A stretch of 37,236 bases of DNA from assembly GCA_958350755.1 (NCBI GenBank), contig CATWID010000013.1, positions 1-37,236 on the forward strand, given 5' to 3'. Source of the stretch: an uncultured Collinsella sp. GTDB taxonomy: Bacteria; Actinomycetota; Coriobacteriia; Coriobacteriales; Coriobacteriaceae. Each line of letters starts with the position of its first letter. Positions within the stretch are counted from its first letter, which is position 1. The notes under the pieces are model-generated. The model saw only the letters and a list, made by a program, of their open reading frames with translations, did no database searches and had not been told where the DNA came from. Both the position numbers and the translations under genes were made by a program. Shown one piece after another: positions 1 to 6,448 of the stretch.

Positions 1-1487
1 ACTTGCACCTTGGCCCTGTCATCGTCCACGACGTCCACCTTGTTGCGCGTGCGCCCGGTCGTTTCCTTCAGCGCATTATCGACCCAGCTGAGCTTGTCGG
101 TTCCCGTGAGTTTGTACTTGTCCTGGGCGTATACCTTGGTGCAATAGGGCTCTTTGTCGCCTGTTTCTCCCGCGGCTTCAAAGCCCCGCGCGTCTTGGAC
201 GAGACACATAGTGGCGCTGTCGGAGTGAGCCTTGATCTTGTCATCCCATTCGGTAAGGTCGAGGCCCCACGTGTGGCCGCTTACACTGTTGCCGACGAGC
301 CTAAATCGACGCAGCAGAACGATCTTTCCGCGCACCTCGTGTAGCGCGGGGATTCGGCTCGACGTATAGAACAGTTTGGGGTTGTCGTCCAAAACCTTGG
401 CGAAAGCCGTCGTAACACTTTCGTCGGTAGCCTCGTCGTTGCCTCGTGACACCAGCATGATGAGCGCTTCTGTCGGGTTTTCGTTCAAAAACGTTTTGAA
501 GTAGCCTATGACATCGGAAAGATGCATAAAGTACGCGTCTTTTTTGAGCAGGTAGTAATCCCCGTGGTCGATACCGGGGTCGTCGCCCTTTCCGAGCCGG
601 ATATCAAAATAGCGAATGCCTTCGAGCAACTGCGTGGGAATGTAATCCTGCTGGCATTTTACTTGCGAGGATTGGGGCTCAGTGTCGTTGTCCACGCTGC
701 AGGTGCCCGAATCGTGCGTACCCGGGATGCTCAGCTCGTCGAGGAACTTGTTGTCGTCGACGTATTTCATCCAACATGGCCCATCGACGTAGCTGCTGTA
801 CGTGATCCAGTCGAGGCTGCTAACCGTGGCATCGTTCTTTTTCATGTCGTAACCGATAAGTTCGAGCTCCCACGGAATGCTCTTACTCTTATGGCAGATC
901 TTATTGTTGTCCTGGTCTTCGCCGTTCGATTCTATTGCCAGGTACTTAATGTCTTTTTTCTCGGTTTCTTTCTCGACCGTGCGGTCTCGGATGATATAGG
1001 TTCCGTTTGATTGACGCTCGAACGCAAAAGCGCGGCTGGGCTTGTTGTCATACTCGCCGCCCCATACGTGGATGACCTTTCCATCTTTGTCAGAGTCGTC
1101 GTCGACCGACCAAATGCTGTAGCCCGTCTTTTTATGCTCTTCGAAATTGAGCAAGGTGCGGATAGCATACCAGTTTGTATCGTCATTCTTGGTCGTTACG
1201 TTCTCAAGGATGAGCTTGCTGGACGTGCCGTCGTTAAACAGGTGGCAGACGTTGCCGCGAACGTTGCCGTCTTGGTTGACGCTCGCGGTGCGAAAATAGC
1301 CCGCGGGGCGAAGGCGAATGACGAACTTGTCGAGGGTGGCCGCCGGTGTGGGCGTGTCTTCTGCAAATGCCGCGCGCATGGGAAGGCCCAATCCCGCGGT
1401 TTCGGGCAGGCTTGCAAGCGGCGACAACGCCGCAAGTCCTAGGCCCAGCGTAAACGCTCGACGACTGATGGCGTGGTGTTCGGTCAT
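1..1487 (-). CDS. Tat-exported phosphatidylinositol-specific phospholipase C-like protein (3' end outside window)
   Basis: The frame is open from an ATG at 1487 to the left edge (495 codons seen), so the C-terminus is missing. A GGAGGAG ribosome site lies just upstream. The N-terminus carries the twin-arginine motif SRRAFTLG followed by a hydrophobic stretch, which suggests folded export through Tat. Residues about 48-200 look beta-rich and may form a beta-trefoil, but this is uncertain. From about residue 255 the PLC X-type core is clear: IPGTHDSGT (His at about 258), then GIRYFDIRLG, then a second His in DHGDYY, then a helix leading into ALIMLVSR. In the family these two His residues cleave phosphatidylinositol or GPI phosphodiester bonds by acid-base chemistry. 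The likely role is a secreted lipid-cleaving enzyme acting on host or membrane inositol lipids. The substrate is inferred from the fold only. Confidence 0.85.
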   Translation of the reverse strand, partial: MTEHHAISRRAFTLGLGLAALSPLASLPETAGLGLPMRAAFAEDTPTPAATLDKFVIRLRPAGYFRTASVNQDGNVRGNVCHLFNDGTSSKLILENVTTKNDDTNWYAIRTLLNFEEHKKTGYSIWSVDDDSDKDGKVIHVWGGEYDNKPSRAFAFERQSNGTYIIRDRTVEKETEKKDIKYLAIESNGEDQDNNKICHKSKSIPWELELIGYDMKKNDATVSSLDWITYSSYVDGPCWMKYVDDNKFLDELSIPGTHDSGTCSVDNDTEPQSSQVKCQQDYIPTQLLEGIRYFDIRLGKGDDPGIDHGDYYLLKKDAYFMHLSDVIGYFKTFLNENPTEALIMLVSRGNDEATDESVTTAFAKVLDDNPKLFYTSSRIPALHEVRGKIVLLRRFRLVGNSVSGHTWGLDLTEWDDKIKAHSDSATMCLVQDARGFEAAGETGDKEPYCTKVYAQDKYKLTGTDKLSWVDNALKETTGRTRNKVDVVDDDRAKVQ

Positions 1488-1690
1488 AACTCCTCCATTC
1501 GCAGGGTGCGGTAATGCGCTCATTTTGGTCACTATACTGCCCGGATGTTTAAAGGTGTCGGCTTAAATTGTGTGCGCGGCGCTATAAATCGGCGGGCGGA
1601 CGTGTTTGGGTGCTTGCCGTTTTCGTACCGTTGCCACATTTGGGGTGGTTCCGGCGTCCGGCATCCTCGCGTTCGTCAGGTGCCGGCATA
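1488..1690. promoter_or_regulatory. Intergenic region upstream of the phospholipase gene
   Basis: About 200 bases without a gene. On the minus strand a TATAGT hexamer near 1536-1541 could be the -10 box for the phospholipase gene. No convincing -35 box is paired with it. Nothing else is recognisable before the terminator hairpin that begins near 1694. Confidence 0.3.
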
Positions 1691-1691
1691 A

Positions 1692-1723
1692 GAAAGGGAG
1701 GGTCGGTTTACCGGCCCTCCCTT
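1692..1723 (-). terminator. Rho-independent terminator of the first lipoprotein gene
   Basis: A 13-bp stem (arms 1694-1706 and 1711-1723, one G-U pair) has a 4-base loop and is followed on the minus strand by TTTCTTA. It lies about 70 bases after the stop codon of the minus-strand lipoprotein gene. Its stem sequence resembles the terminator of the neighbouring paralogue. Confidence 0.75.
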
Positions 1724-1793
1724 AGTACGAAACGCTGGGGCACCGTCGCTTGTTTGCACTGCGCTCGTGTTTCCCGTTACGCTCGCGAGTCGC

Positions 1794-2387
1794 TTAGCGC
1801 TTGATCTCGATATCGTCGAGCTTGACGTCCATGGCCTCGGTCTTGGCCTTGGCGATATCATCGGCAAACTCCAGGGACTTCATCATGGTCTCGACGGCGT
1901 CCTTGTGCTCTTCGACATTGTCGATGCGCACGTACACGCTGCCGCCGTCAACGTCGGTGAAGTACTCGGTCGTCACGCCGCCCGTGTGCGTGTAGGAAGC
2001 GTTGCGCCAGGTCTTGCCGTTGTACTTAACGGGATCATTCTCGGTCCACTCAAAGTCGGTCTTCCACTTGGCCTCGTAGTCAAACAGCTCGTCGGCGTTC
2101 TTGTCAGGGTCGAAGACGGGGATGAAGCGGTCGCTGGCGTGCTCGCTCTTGGTGAACTTAAACTGGGCCCTGTCGGCCGTGTCGCCGGCAACGTCGGTAA
2201 TCTCGACGCCCTCGGGGACCTCGACCTTAAACCAAATGAAGTCGGTCCTCATATCCACGGTTGGCTTTTCCGCGCCGCCGCCACCGCTGCTGCCGGTAGC
2301 GCCACCGCTTCCGCCACAACCCACCAGGGCAACCGCGGCAAAGAGGCTGATGTAGAGGGTGAGAATCGCAAAGGCTTTCTTTTTCAT
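1794..2387 (-). CDS. Lipoprotein of unknown function (paralogue A)
   Basis: This 197-residue protein starts MKKKAFAILTLYISLF and has a lipobox ending ALVGCGGSGG, so Cys24 should be lipidated and the protein tethered to the outer face of the membrane. A Ser/Gly linker follows. The mature domain includes TDFIWFKVEVPEGVEI, a DRAQFKF strand, YNGKTWRNASY, and VYVRIDN near the end. The same blocks occur in the same order in the next gene, so the two are tandem paralogues. A GAGGACACG ribosome site precedes the ATG. I do not recognise a named family. A solute-binding or envelope stress role is possible but unsupported. Confidence 0.85.
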   Translation of the reverse strand: MKKKAFAILTLYISLFAAVALVGCGGSGGATGSSGGGGAEKPTVDMRTDFIWFKVEVPEGVEITDVAGDTADRAQFKFTKSEHASDRFIPVFDPDKNADELFDYEAKWKTDFEWTENDPVKYNGKTWRNASYTHTGGVTTEYFTDVDGGSVYVRIDNVEEHKDAVETMMKSLEFADDIAKAKTEAMDVKLDDIEIKR

Positions 2388-2460
2388 GGTCGTGTCCTCC
2401 TCGATCTGTAACCGCCCATGGATTACTTGCCTTTACTGTACGCGCGAGCGGCTCGTTCGG

Positions 2461-2478
2461 GTGGGCCATGTGTCCCAT
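2461..2478 (-). promoter_or_regulatory. Motif shared upstream of both lipoprotein genes (copy 1)
   Basis: The 18-base block gtgggccatgtgtcccat lies 74 bases before the start of paralogue A (minus strand). An almost identical block (two mismatches) lies at 3402-3419 upstream of paralogue B. It may be a regulator site or a remnant of the duplication. On the minus strand a TACAGT hexamer follows before the gene and could be its -10 box. Confidence 0.4.
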
Positions 2479-2525
2479 TCTGGGGGCCGGATTTGCGCCG
2501 GCAAGTGGCAATATGTCCGGGCGCA

Positions 2526-2559
2526 AAAGAGGGGAGGGCCGGTGCTGTCGACCCTCCCC
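2526..2559 (-). terminator. Rho-independent terminator of the second lipoprotein gene
   Basis: The stem GGGGAGGG with CCCTCCCC, extended by three more pairs, is followed on the minus strand by TCTTTT. It sits about 45 bases downstream of the stop codon of paralogue B. Confidence 0.75.
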
Positions 2560-2604
2560 GGGTTGGGCGCCCGTTGTTTTAATGGGGCGCGTGCGGGTGC
2601 CCCG

Positions 2605-3204
2605 TTACTTGATCTCGATGCTCGAAATTTCGACTTCGCGTGCCTCGGAAACTGCCTCTTCCATGTCATCGGGGAACTCGATGGAGTTGAGGAGCGCCTC
2701 GGCTTCTTTCTCGTGCTGGTCGAAGTTCGAGATGAGGACGTAGACGCTTCCCGGCTCAACGTCGGTAAAAAGCATGGTTGAGATGCCGCTGTTGTCCTCG
2801 TATGTTCCGACGAGCCACGTCCTGCCGTTATACTCGACGGACCCGCCATCCTTCCACTGGAACGTGTCCCCCTTCTTTTCCGCCTGGTCGGCGTGGGATT
2901 CCTCGGCCGTCAGCGCTTTTTTCCAAACGGGGATAAAGCGATCGGCCGAGGCGTTCTCATCTTCGGGGAAGGTGAGCTGGACCCTGTCGGCATTCTTGCC
3001 GGCAGAGTCACTTACGCCGACGCCCTCGGGCATCTCGACCTTAAACCAGATGAAGTCGGTCTTCTTGGCGACGGGGGCCTTTTCCTTGCTCTCGCTCTTG
3101 GGGGCGCTGCCGCCGCCCGATGCGCTCCCGCCGCAGCCGACAAGGGCAAACGCGGCAAAGAGGGCGATGCAGAGGGAAAGGATTGATAGGGTCTTTTTCT
3201 TCAT
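2605..3204 (-). CDS. Lipoprotein of unknown function (paralogue B)
   Basis: This 199-residue protein begins MKKKTLSILSLCIALF with a lipobox ending ALVGCGGSAS, so it should be a membrane-anchored lipoprotein. The ATG at 3204 was chosen over an in-frame upstream ATG at 3315 because it begins a proper signal peptide and follows a GAGGACGCC ribosome site. The mature part matches paralogue A in order: TDFIWFKVEMPEGVGV, DRVQLTF, YNGRTWLVGTY, VYVLISN. Each gene has its own terminator and its own upstream motif, so they are probably separate transcripts. The function is unknown. Confidence 0.85.
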   Translation of the reverse strand: MKKKTLSILSLCIALFAAFALVGCGGSASGGGSAPKSESKEKAPVAKKTDFIWFKVEMPEGVGVSDSAGKNADRVQLTFPEDENASADRFIPVWKKALTAEESHADQAEKKGDTFQWKDGGSVEYNGRTWLVGTYEDNSGISTMLFTDVEPGSVYVLISNFDQHEKEAEALLNSIEFPDDMEEAVSEAREVEISSIEIK

Positions 3205-3566
3205 GATGGCGTCCTCCTTGTCTGCCGATGACATCACGGCGCCGCGGGTTGTTGGGGTACTGATTGCGCTGGCGGCGGATGTCTCTGTGTACTGTGCGGC
3301 GATACCTCCGTTCATCGCTTGTGGCCGTTGAGCGGCCGTGCCCCAACGGGTTCCTTACTTATAGATATGCCCCAGCTTGTGCTGCCCGGGAGTCTCGAAA
3401 GGTGGGCCAGATGTCCCATGTTTGCGTGTGCGGGCTTGCCGCAAGGTGGGCCTGGCGCTGGGCAAGCGTGCGCCTTGGTTGATGCTCCTAATGTTGCGCA
3501 ACAGCAATGCCGGCTTGAGGTTTTAGACTTGGCTGTGACAAAAGCTAAACCACGAAAGGTCGAACG
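3205..3566. promoter_or_regulatory. Divergent intergenic region between paralogue B and the zinc-ribbon gene
   Basis: About 360 bases between divergent genes. It holds the second copy of the shared motif (3402-3419), a TATCTA hexamer on the minus strand near 3362-3367, and a perfect 12-base palindrome TGTTGCGCAACA at 3492-3503 that could be an operator for the zinc-ribbon gene. Promoters for both genes should lie here, but I cannot assign them firmly. Confidence 0.35.
3402..3419 (-). promoter_or_regulatory. Motif shared upstream of both lipoprotein genes (copy 2)
   Basis: The block gtgggccagatgtcccat differs at two of 18 positions from the block at 2461-2478. Both copies have the same orientation relative to a lipoprotein gene, although the distance to the gene differs. 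Confidence 0.4.
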
Positions 3567-4406
3567 ATGTTCTGTCAAAAATGCGGACAGCAAGTTCCCG
3601 ATGGATCGACGTTTTGCACGCATTGCGGGGCGTCGCTTGCGGGTGGTTCCGCGCCGACGTCCGCGGGCGCTGCTCCTTCCTCTGCCCCGGGCCTGACCCA
3701 GTCGATGCCGCCGGTCGCGCCTGCGCCTCAAAAGCCTAAGAGCAAGGCGCCGGTCATTATCGCTGTGGCATGTGCTGCTGTGGTCCTCATCGGTGGCGGC
3801 ACGGTGTTTGCACTCACGATGCTTAATGGGTCCAAGAGCTCTGACACGCAAATCTCGGTGATCGATACCGGGTCTTCGGACGAGAAAGATTCTTCTGCCA
3901 AGAAGAAGAGCGACAAGTCCAAGGCCAAGGAACCCTCGTCGTCCGATGACGAGGCCGTTCCCGAGGACGAGTCGGCATACTACGGTTCGGGCGATTCGGA
4001 CGATTACCTAACCGACGTGTATACGTACACGAACGACATGCATCCTTATAGCATGTCGATTCCCAATCGCTTTGAGATGGAAGATACTCCCAACGGCAGT
4101 GGCGCCAGGTATGAGGACCCGGAGACGGGCTTTGTAATCAACCTGTTTGGCTACGTCAACATTAACGACGAAACTGCACACGAGATGTTCGTCGATGAGG
4201 ACACCTCGGGCAAGGCCGACCTCTATACCGCAGAGGGCGACAACTGGTACGTGGTTTCGTGGCGCGAGGGCGACATCGTCATTTACGAAAAGACGATCGT
4301 CACGGATTCGACGATTGCCACGGCGCATTTGGAGTACTCGACTGCAAACCGCGACATGGGGTCGAAGATTATCGATACGCTGCTGCCGACGTTCCAGGTG
4401 GACTAG
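3567..4406 (+). CDS. Zinc-ribbon single-pass membrane protein
   Basis: This 279-residue protein has a zinc ribbon at the N-terminus (Cys3, Cys6, Cys17, Cys20 in MFCQKCG and FCTHCG). A Pro/Ala linker leads to one membrane helix at about 61-86. A Ser/Asp/Lys-rich stretch at about 90-150 is followed by a folded domain of about 125 residues at the C-terminus, starting YTNDMHPYSMSIPNRFEM. The ribbon should face the cytoplasm and the C-terminal domain the outside. The GAAAGG ribosome site is 6 bases before the ATG. Such proteins are common in Actinobacteria and Firmicutes and mostly uncharacterised. Sensing or envelope maintenance is a guess. Confidence 0.85.
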   Translation: MFCQKCGQQVPDGSTFCTHCGASLAGGSAPTSAGAAPSSAPGLTQSMPPVAPAPQKPKSKAPVIIAVACAAVVLIGGGTVFALTMLNGSKSSDTQISVIDTGSSDEKDSSAKKKSDKSKAKEPSSSDDEAVPEDESAYYGSGDSDDYLTDVYTYTNDMHPYSMSIPNRFEMEDTPNGSGARYEDPETGFVINLFGYVNINDETAHEMFVDEDTSGKADLYTAEGDNWYVVSWREGDIVIYEKTIVTDSTIATAHLEYSTANRDMGSKIIDTLLPTFQVD

Positions 4407-4454
4407 GCTCCTACGCCTATAGCCGGCAATCGGAAACACCGATAGCCAGAGCTC

Positions 4455-4483
4455 CTGACAGCCTTTGTCTTATGGGCTAGACT
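4455..4483 (+). promoter_or_regulatory. Candidate promoter for the fchA-folD operon
   Basis: A CTGACA -35 box (4455-4460) and a TAGACT -10 box (4478-4483) are separated by exactly 17 bases. The predicted start of transcription is near 4490, upstream of the terminator-like hairpin at 4503-4541. Confidence 0.45.
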
Positions 4484-4502
4484 GGCTTGGACAAGATCGA
4501 TG

Positions 4503-4541
4503 AATGGGATAACCGCTTCCTGGCGTCGTTGTCCCATTTTT
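4503..4541 (+). terminator. Terminator hairpin between the zinc-ribbon gene and fchA
   Basis: The arms AATGGGATAAC (4503-4513) and GTTGTCCCATT (4528-4538) form an 11-bp stem with one G-U pair, followed by a run of T. It can end the zinc-ribbon transcript. Because a promoter-like sequence lies just upstream, it could also act as an attenuator in the fchA leader. Confidence 0.7.
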
Positions 4542-4590
4542 ATTATGCGTGCGACCCGTGGTGGCCGGCACGGTGGGTAGAGGTGTTTCG

Positions 4591-5223
4591 ATGAGCCAAG
4601 AGATGATGGATAAGACCTGTCGCGGATTTGCCCAGGCGCTGGCCGCGCGCGAGCCGGTTCCCGGCGGCGGCAGCGCCAGCGCGTTTGTAGGAGCACTGGG
4701 CGCCTCGCTTTGCGGGATGGTCGCTCGCTACGGGGCGACAAATCCCGCGCTTGCCGATCGCGCAGACGATCTGACGCGTGCATTTGCCCAGGCGGATGAG
4801 TTGGCGCAAGAGCTTGTCGACTTGGTTGCCGAGGACGTTCGTGCGTACGGCCAGGTGTCCGCTGCGTACGGTATTCCGCGCGAGAACCCGGCTCGACCTG
4901 CGGCGATTCAGGACGCGTTGCACGTGGCGGCCATGCCACCGTACCGCATTATGGACGCCTGTGGTCGTGCGCTGGCGCTGCTCGAGGACATGGCGGACAA
5001 GGGCTCGCGCCAGTTGCTGTCCGACGTGGCGTGCGGTGCCGTGTTCTGCCGCGCCGCCATGCAGGGCGCGAGCCTGACGCTCTTTGCGAACACCACGTCT
5101 ATGAAGGACCGTGCCCGCGCCGAGGAGCTCGAGGCGGCGTGCGATGAACTGCTGGATACGTGGCTGCCGCGCGCCGACGCTCTGGCGCGCCGCGCCGCTG
5201 ACGCAGCCAGGAAGAGGGGATAG
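4591..5223 (+). CDS. fchA: Formiminotetrahydrofolate cyclodeaminase / methenyl-THF cyclohydrolase family protein (FchA-like)
   Basis: The 210-residue protein matches the FTCD C-terminal (cyclodeaminase) family, with the signature PVPGGGSASAFVGALGASL near residue 22 and the usual all-helical pattern and length. Family members either deaminate 5-formiminotetrahydrofolate to 5,10-methenyl-THF or hydrolyse methenyl-THF to 10-formyl-THF. ATG 4591 was chosen over the upstream in-frame ATG at 4549 because a GTAGAGGTG site precedes it and the family begins here. It ends 2 bases before folD, so the two are an operon. No histidine-degradation genes lie nearby. Together with the altered FolD site next door, this favours the cyclohydrolase role, which is an inference. 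Confidence 0.85.
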   Translation: MSQEMMDKTCRGFAQALAAREPVPGGGSASAFVGALGASLCGMVARYGATNPALADRADDLTRAFAQADELAQELVDLVAEDVRAYGQVSAAYGIPRENPARPAAIQDALHVAAMPPYRIMDACGRALALLEDMADKGSRQLLSDVACGAVFCRAAMQGASLTLFANTTSMKDRARAEELEAACDELLDTWLPRADALARRAADAARKRG

Positions 5224-5225
5224 CT

Positions 5226-6080
5226 ATGGCTGAGCTGCTGAAGGGCGCTCCCGTCGCCCGCACGTTGACTGAGGAGCTTGCCGCGCGTTGTGCTGTTCTG
5301 CGCGAGCGCGGCGTTGTTCCGACGCTTGCTATCGTTCGTGTAGGCGAGCGCGAGGACGACCTGTCCTACGAGCGCGGTGCACTCAAACGCTGCGAAAAGG
5401 TGGGCATCGAGGCTCGTCGCGTTTTGCTTCCTGCCGATGTTTCGCAGGACGAGCTACTGGCGGCTATTAAGGACATCAATGCCAACCCCACTGTTCATGG
5501 CTGTCTGCTGTTCCGCCCGCTGCCTGCCGGTCTTGACGAGGATGCAGTTGCCGCGGCGCTCGAACCCGCCAAGGATGTTGACTCCATGACGCCGGCGTCG
5601 CTGCTTACCACGCTTTCGGGGCGGGGCGAGGGCTTTGCTCCCTGCACGGCCGAGGCCGTGTTGGCGTTGCTGGACCATTACGGCGTTGAGCTGGATGGGG
5701 CCAAAGTCGCGGTCGTCGGTCGGTCGCTGGTGATTGGCCGTCCCGTTGCCGCCATGCTTACGGCTCGCAACGCTACCGTGACGACGTGCCATACGCATAC
5801 GCTTGACTTGGCTGCCGAGTGCCGTTTTGCCGACATCGTTGTTGCCGCGGTTGGACGTGCGCGCACGATTGGCGCGGATGCGGCTCGCGAGGGCCAGACA
5901 ATCATCGATGTTGGCATTAATTGGGACGAGGCTGCTGGCAAGCTGGTCGGTGACGTTGATTTTGACGCTGTGGAGCCGGTTGTTGGCGCCATCACGCCCG
6001 TGCCGGGCGGCGTGGGGGCTGTGACTACCGCGATCCTTGCCAAACACGTGATTGAGGCGTCGGAGCGCGCATCGAAATAG
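5226..6080 (+). CDS. folD: Methylenetetrahydrofolate dehydrogenase FolD, cyclohydrolase residues replaced
   Basis: The 284-residue protein is a clear FolD. It has the Rossmann motif VVGRSLVIGRP, the block DIVVAAVGRARTIG, and the C-terminal ITPVPGGVGAVTTA. FolD normally oxidises 5,10-methylene-THF to methenyl-THF and then hydrolyses it to 10-formyl-THF. Aligned without gaps to E. coli FolD from memory, Tyr48 is kept, but the catalytic Lys of YxxxK is Ala52 (YERGALK). The Gln of LVQLPLP is Phe96 (LLFRPLP). Asp119 in KDVD is kept. Lys and Gln belong to the cyclohydrolase chemistry, so this enzyme may be only a dehydrogenase. It starts 2 bases after the fchA stop. A strong terminator lies at 6181-6224. 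Confidence 0.93.
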   Translation: MAELLKGAPVARTLTEELAARCAVLRERGVVPTLAIVRVGEREDDLSYERGALKRCEKVGIEARRVLLPADVSQDELLAAIKDINANPTVHGCLLFRPLPAGLDEDAVAAALEPAKDVDSMTPASLLTTLSGRGEGFAPCTAEAVLALLDHYGVELDGAKVAVVGRSLVIGRPVAAMLTARNATVTTCHTHTLDLAAECRFADIVVAAVGRARTIGADAAREGQTIIDVGINWDEAAGKLVGDVDFDAVEPVVGAITPVPGGVGAVTTAILAKHVIEASERASK

Positions 6081-6117
6081 GCGTTTTGGGCTGTTTGAGG
6101 GGTTAGCGATATACCAC

Positions 6118-6347
6118 GTGGTCAAAAAACGTCAAATATGAGTAGTGTTGCCAAAATAGTCACATATGTTTTATGTCTTTTGGGCTTCCTAGCGATATTC
6201 ATTCTCGCTAGGAAGCCCATTTTATTGAACCTATGGGGAATAACGTTGTCTTGTTTTTGGACAAATAGGGATTTTCGGCACCTATTACAAGGAAATTTGC
6301 TGCTACTAAATTGGTGACAGTACTCATATTTGGCGTTTTTTGACCAC
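6118..6347. mobile_element. Inverted-repeat element 1 (MITE-like, 230 bp)
   Basis: The two ends are inverted repeats of about 30 bp with two internal mismatches. Each reads GTGGTCAAAAAACG, then CAAATATGAGTA, then TGT, going inward. The same termini bound the element at 36891-37120. The left ends of both copies continue with AGTnACATAT and the right ends with AGTARCAGC, so left and right ends are distinct and conserved. The interiors differ. There is no coding capacity. It looks like a non-autonomous mobile element or a dispersed structured repeat. Confidence 0.6.
6181..6224 (+). terminator. Strong terminator downstream of folD, inside inverted-repeat element 1
   Basis: A perfect 15-bp stem, TGGGCTTCCTAGCGA (6181-6195) with its complement (6205-6219), has a 9-base loop and is followed by TTTTATT. 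It would end the fchA-folD transcript. It lies inside the inverted-repeat element, so the element may have supplied it. Confidence 0.85.
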
Positions 6348-6448
6348 AGGGGTCTCGAGGGGGGGGCTCGAGGGGTCGCGGTTTCGCCCTTTTTGCGCCG
6401 AAGCGATACACTGTTACCGTTTGATTTCTTCGCTCAAGGAGGATGCGC

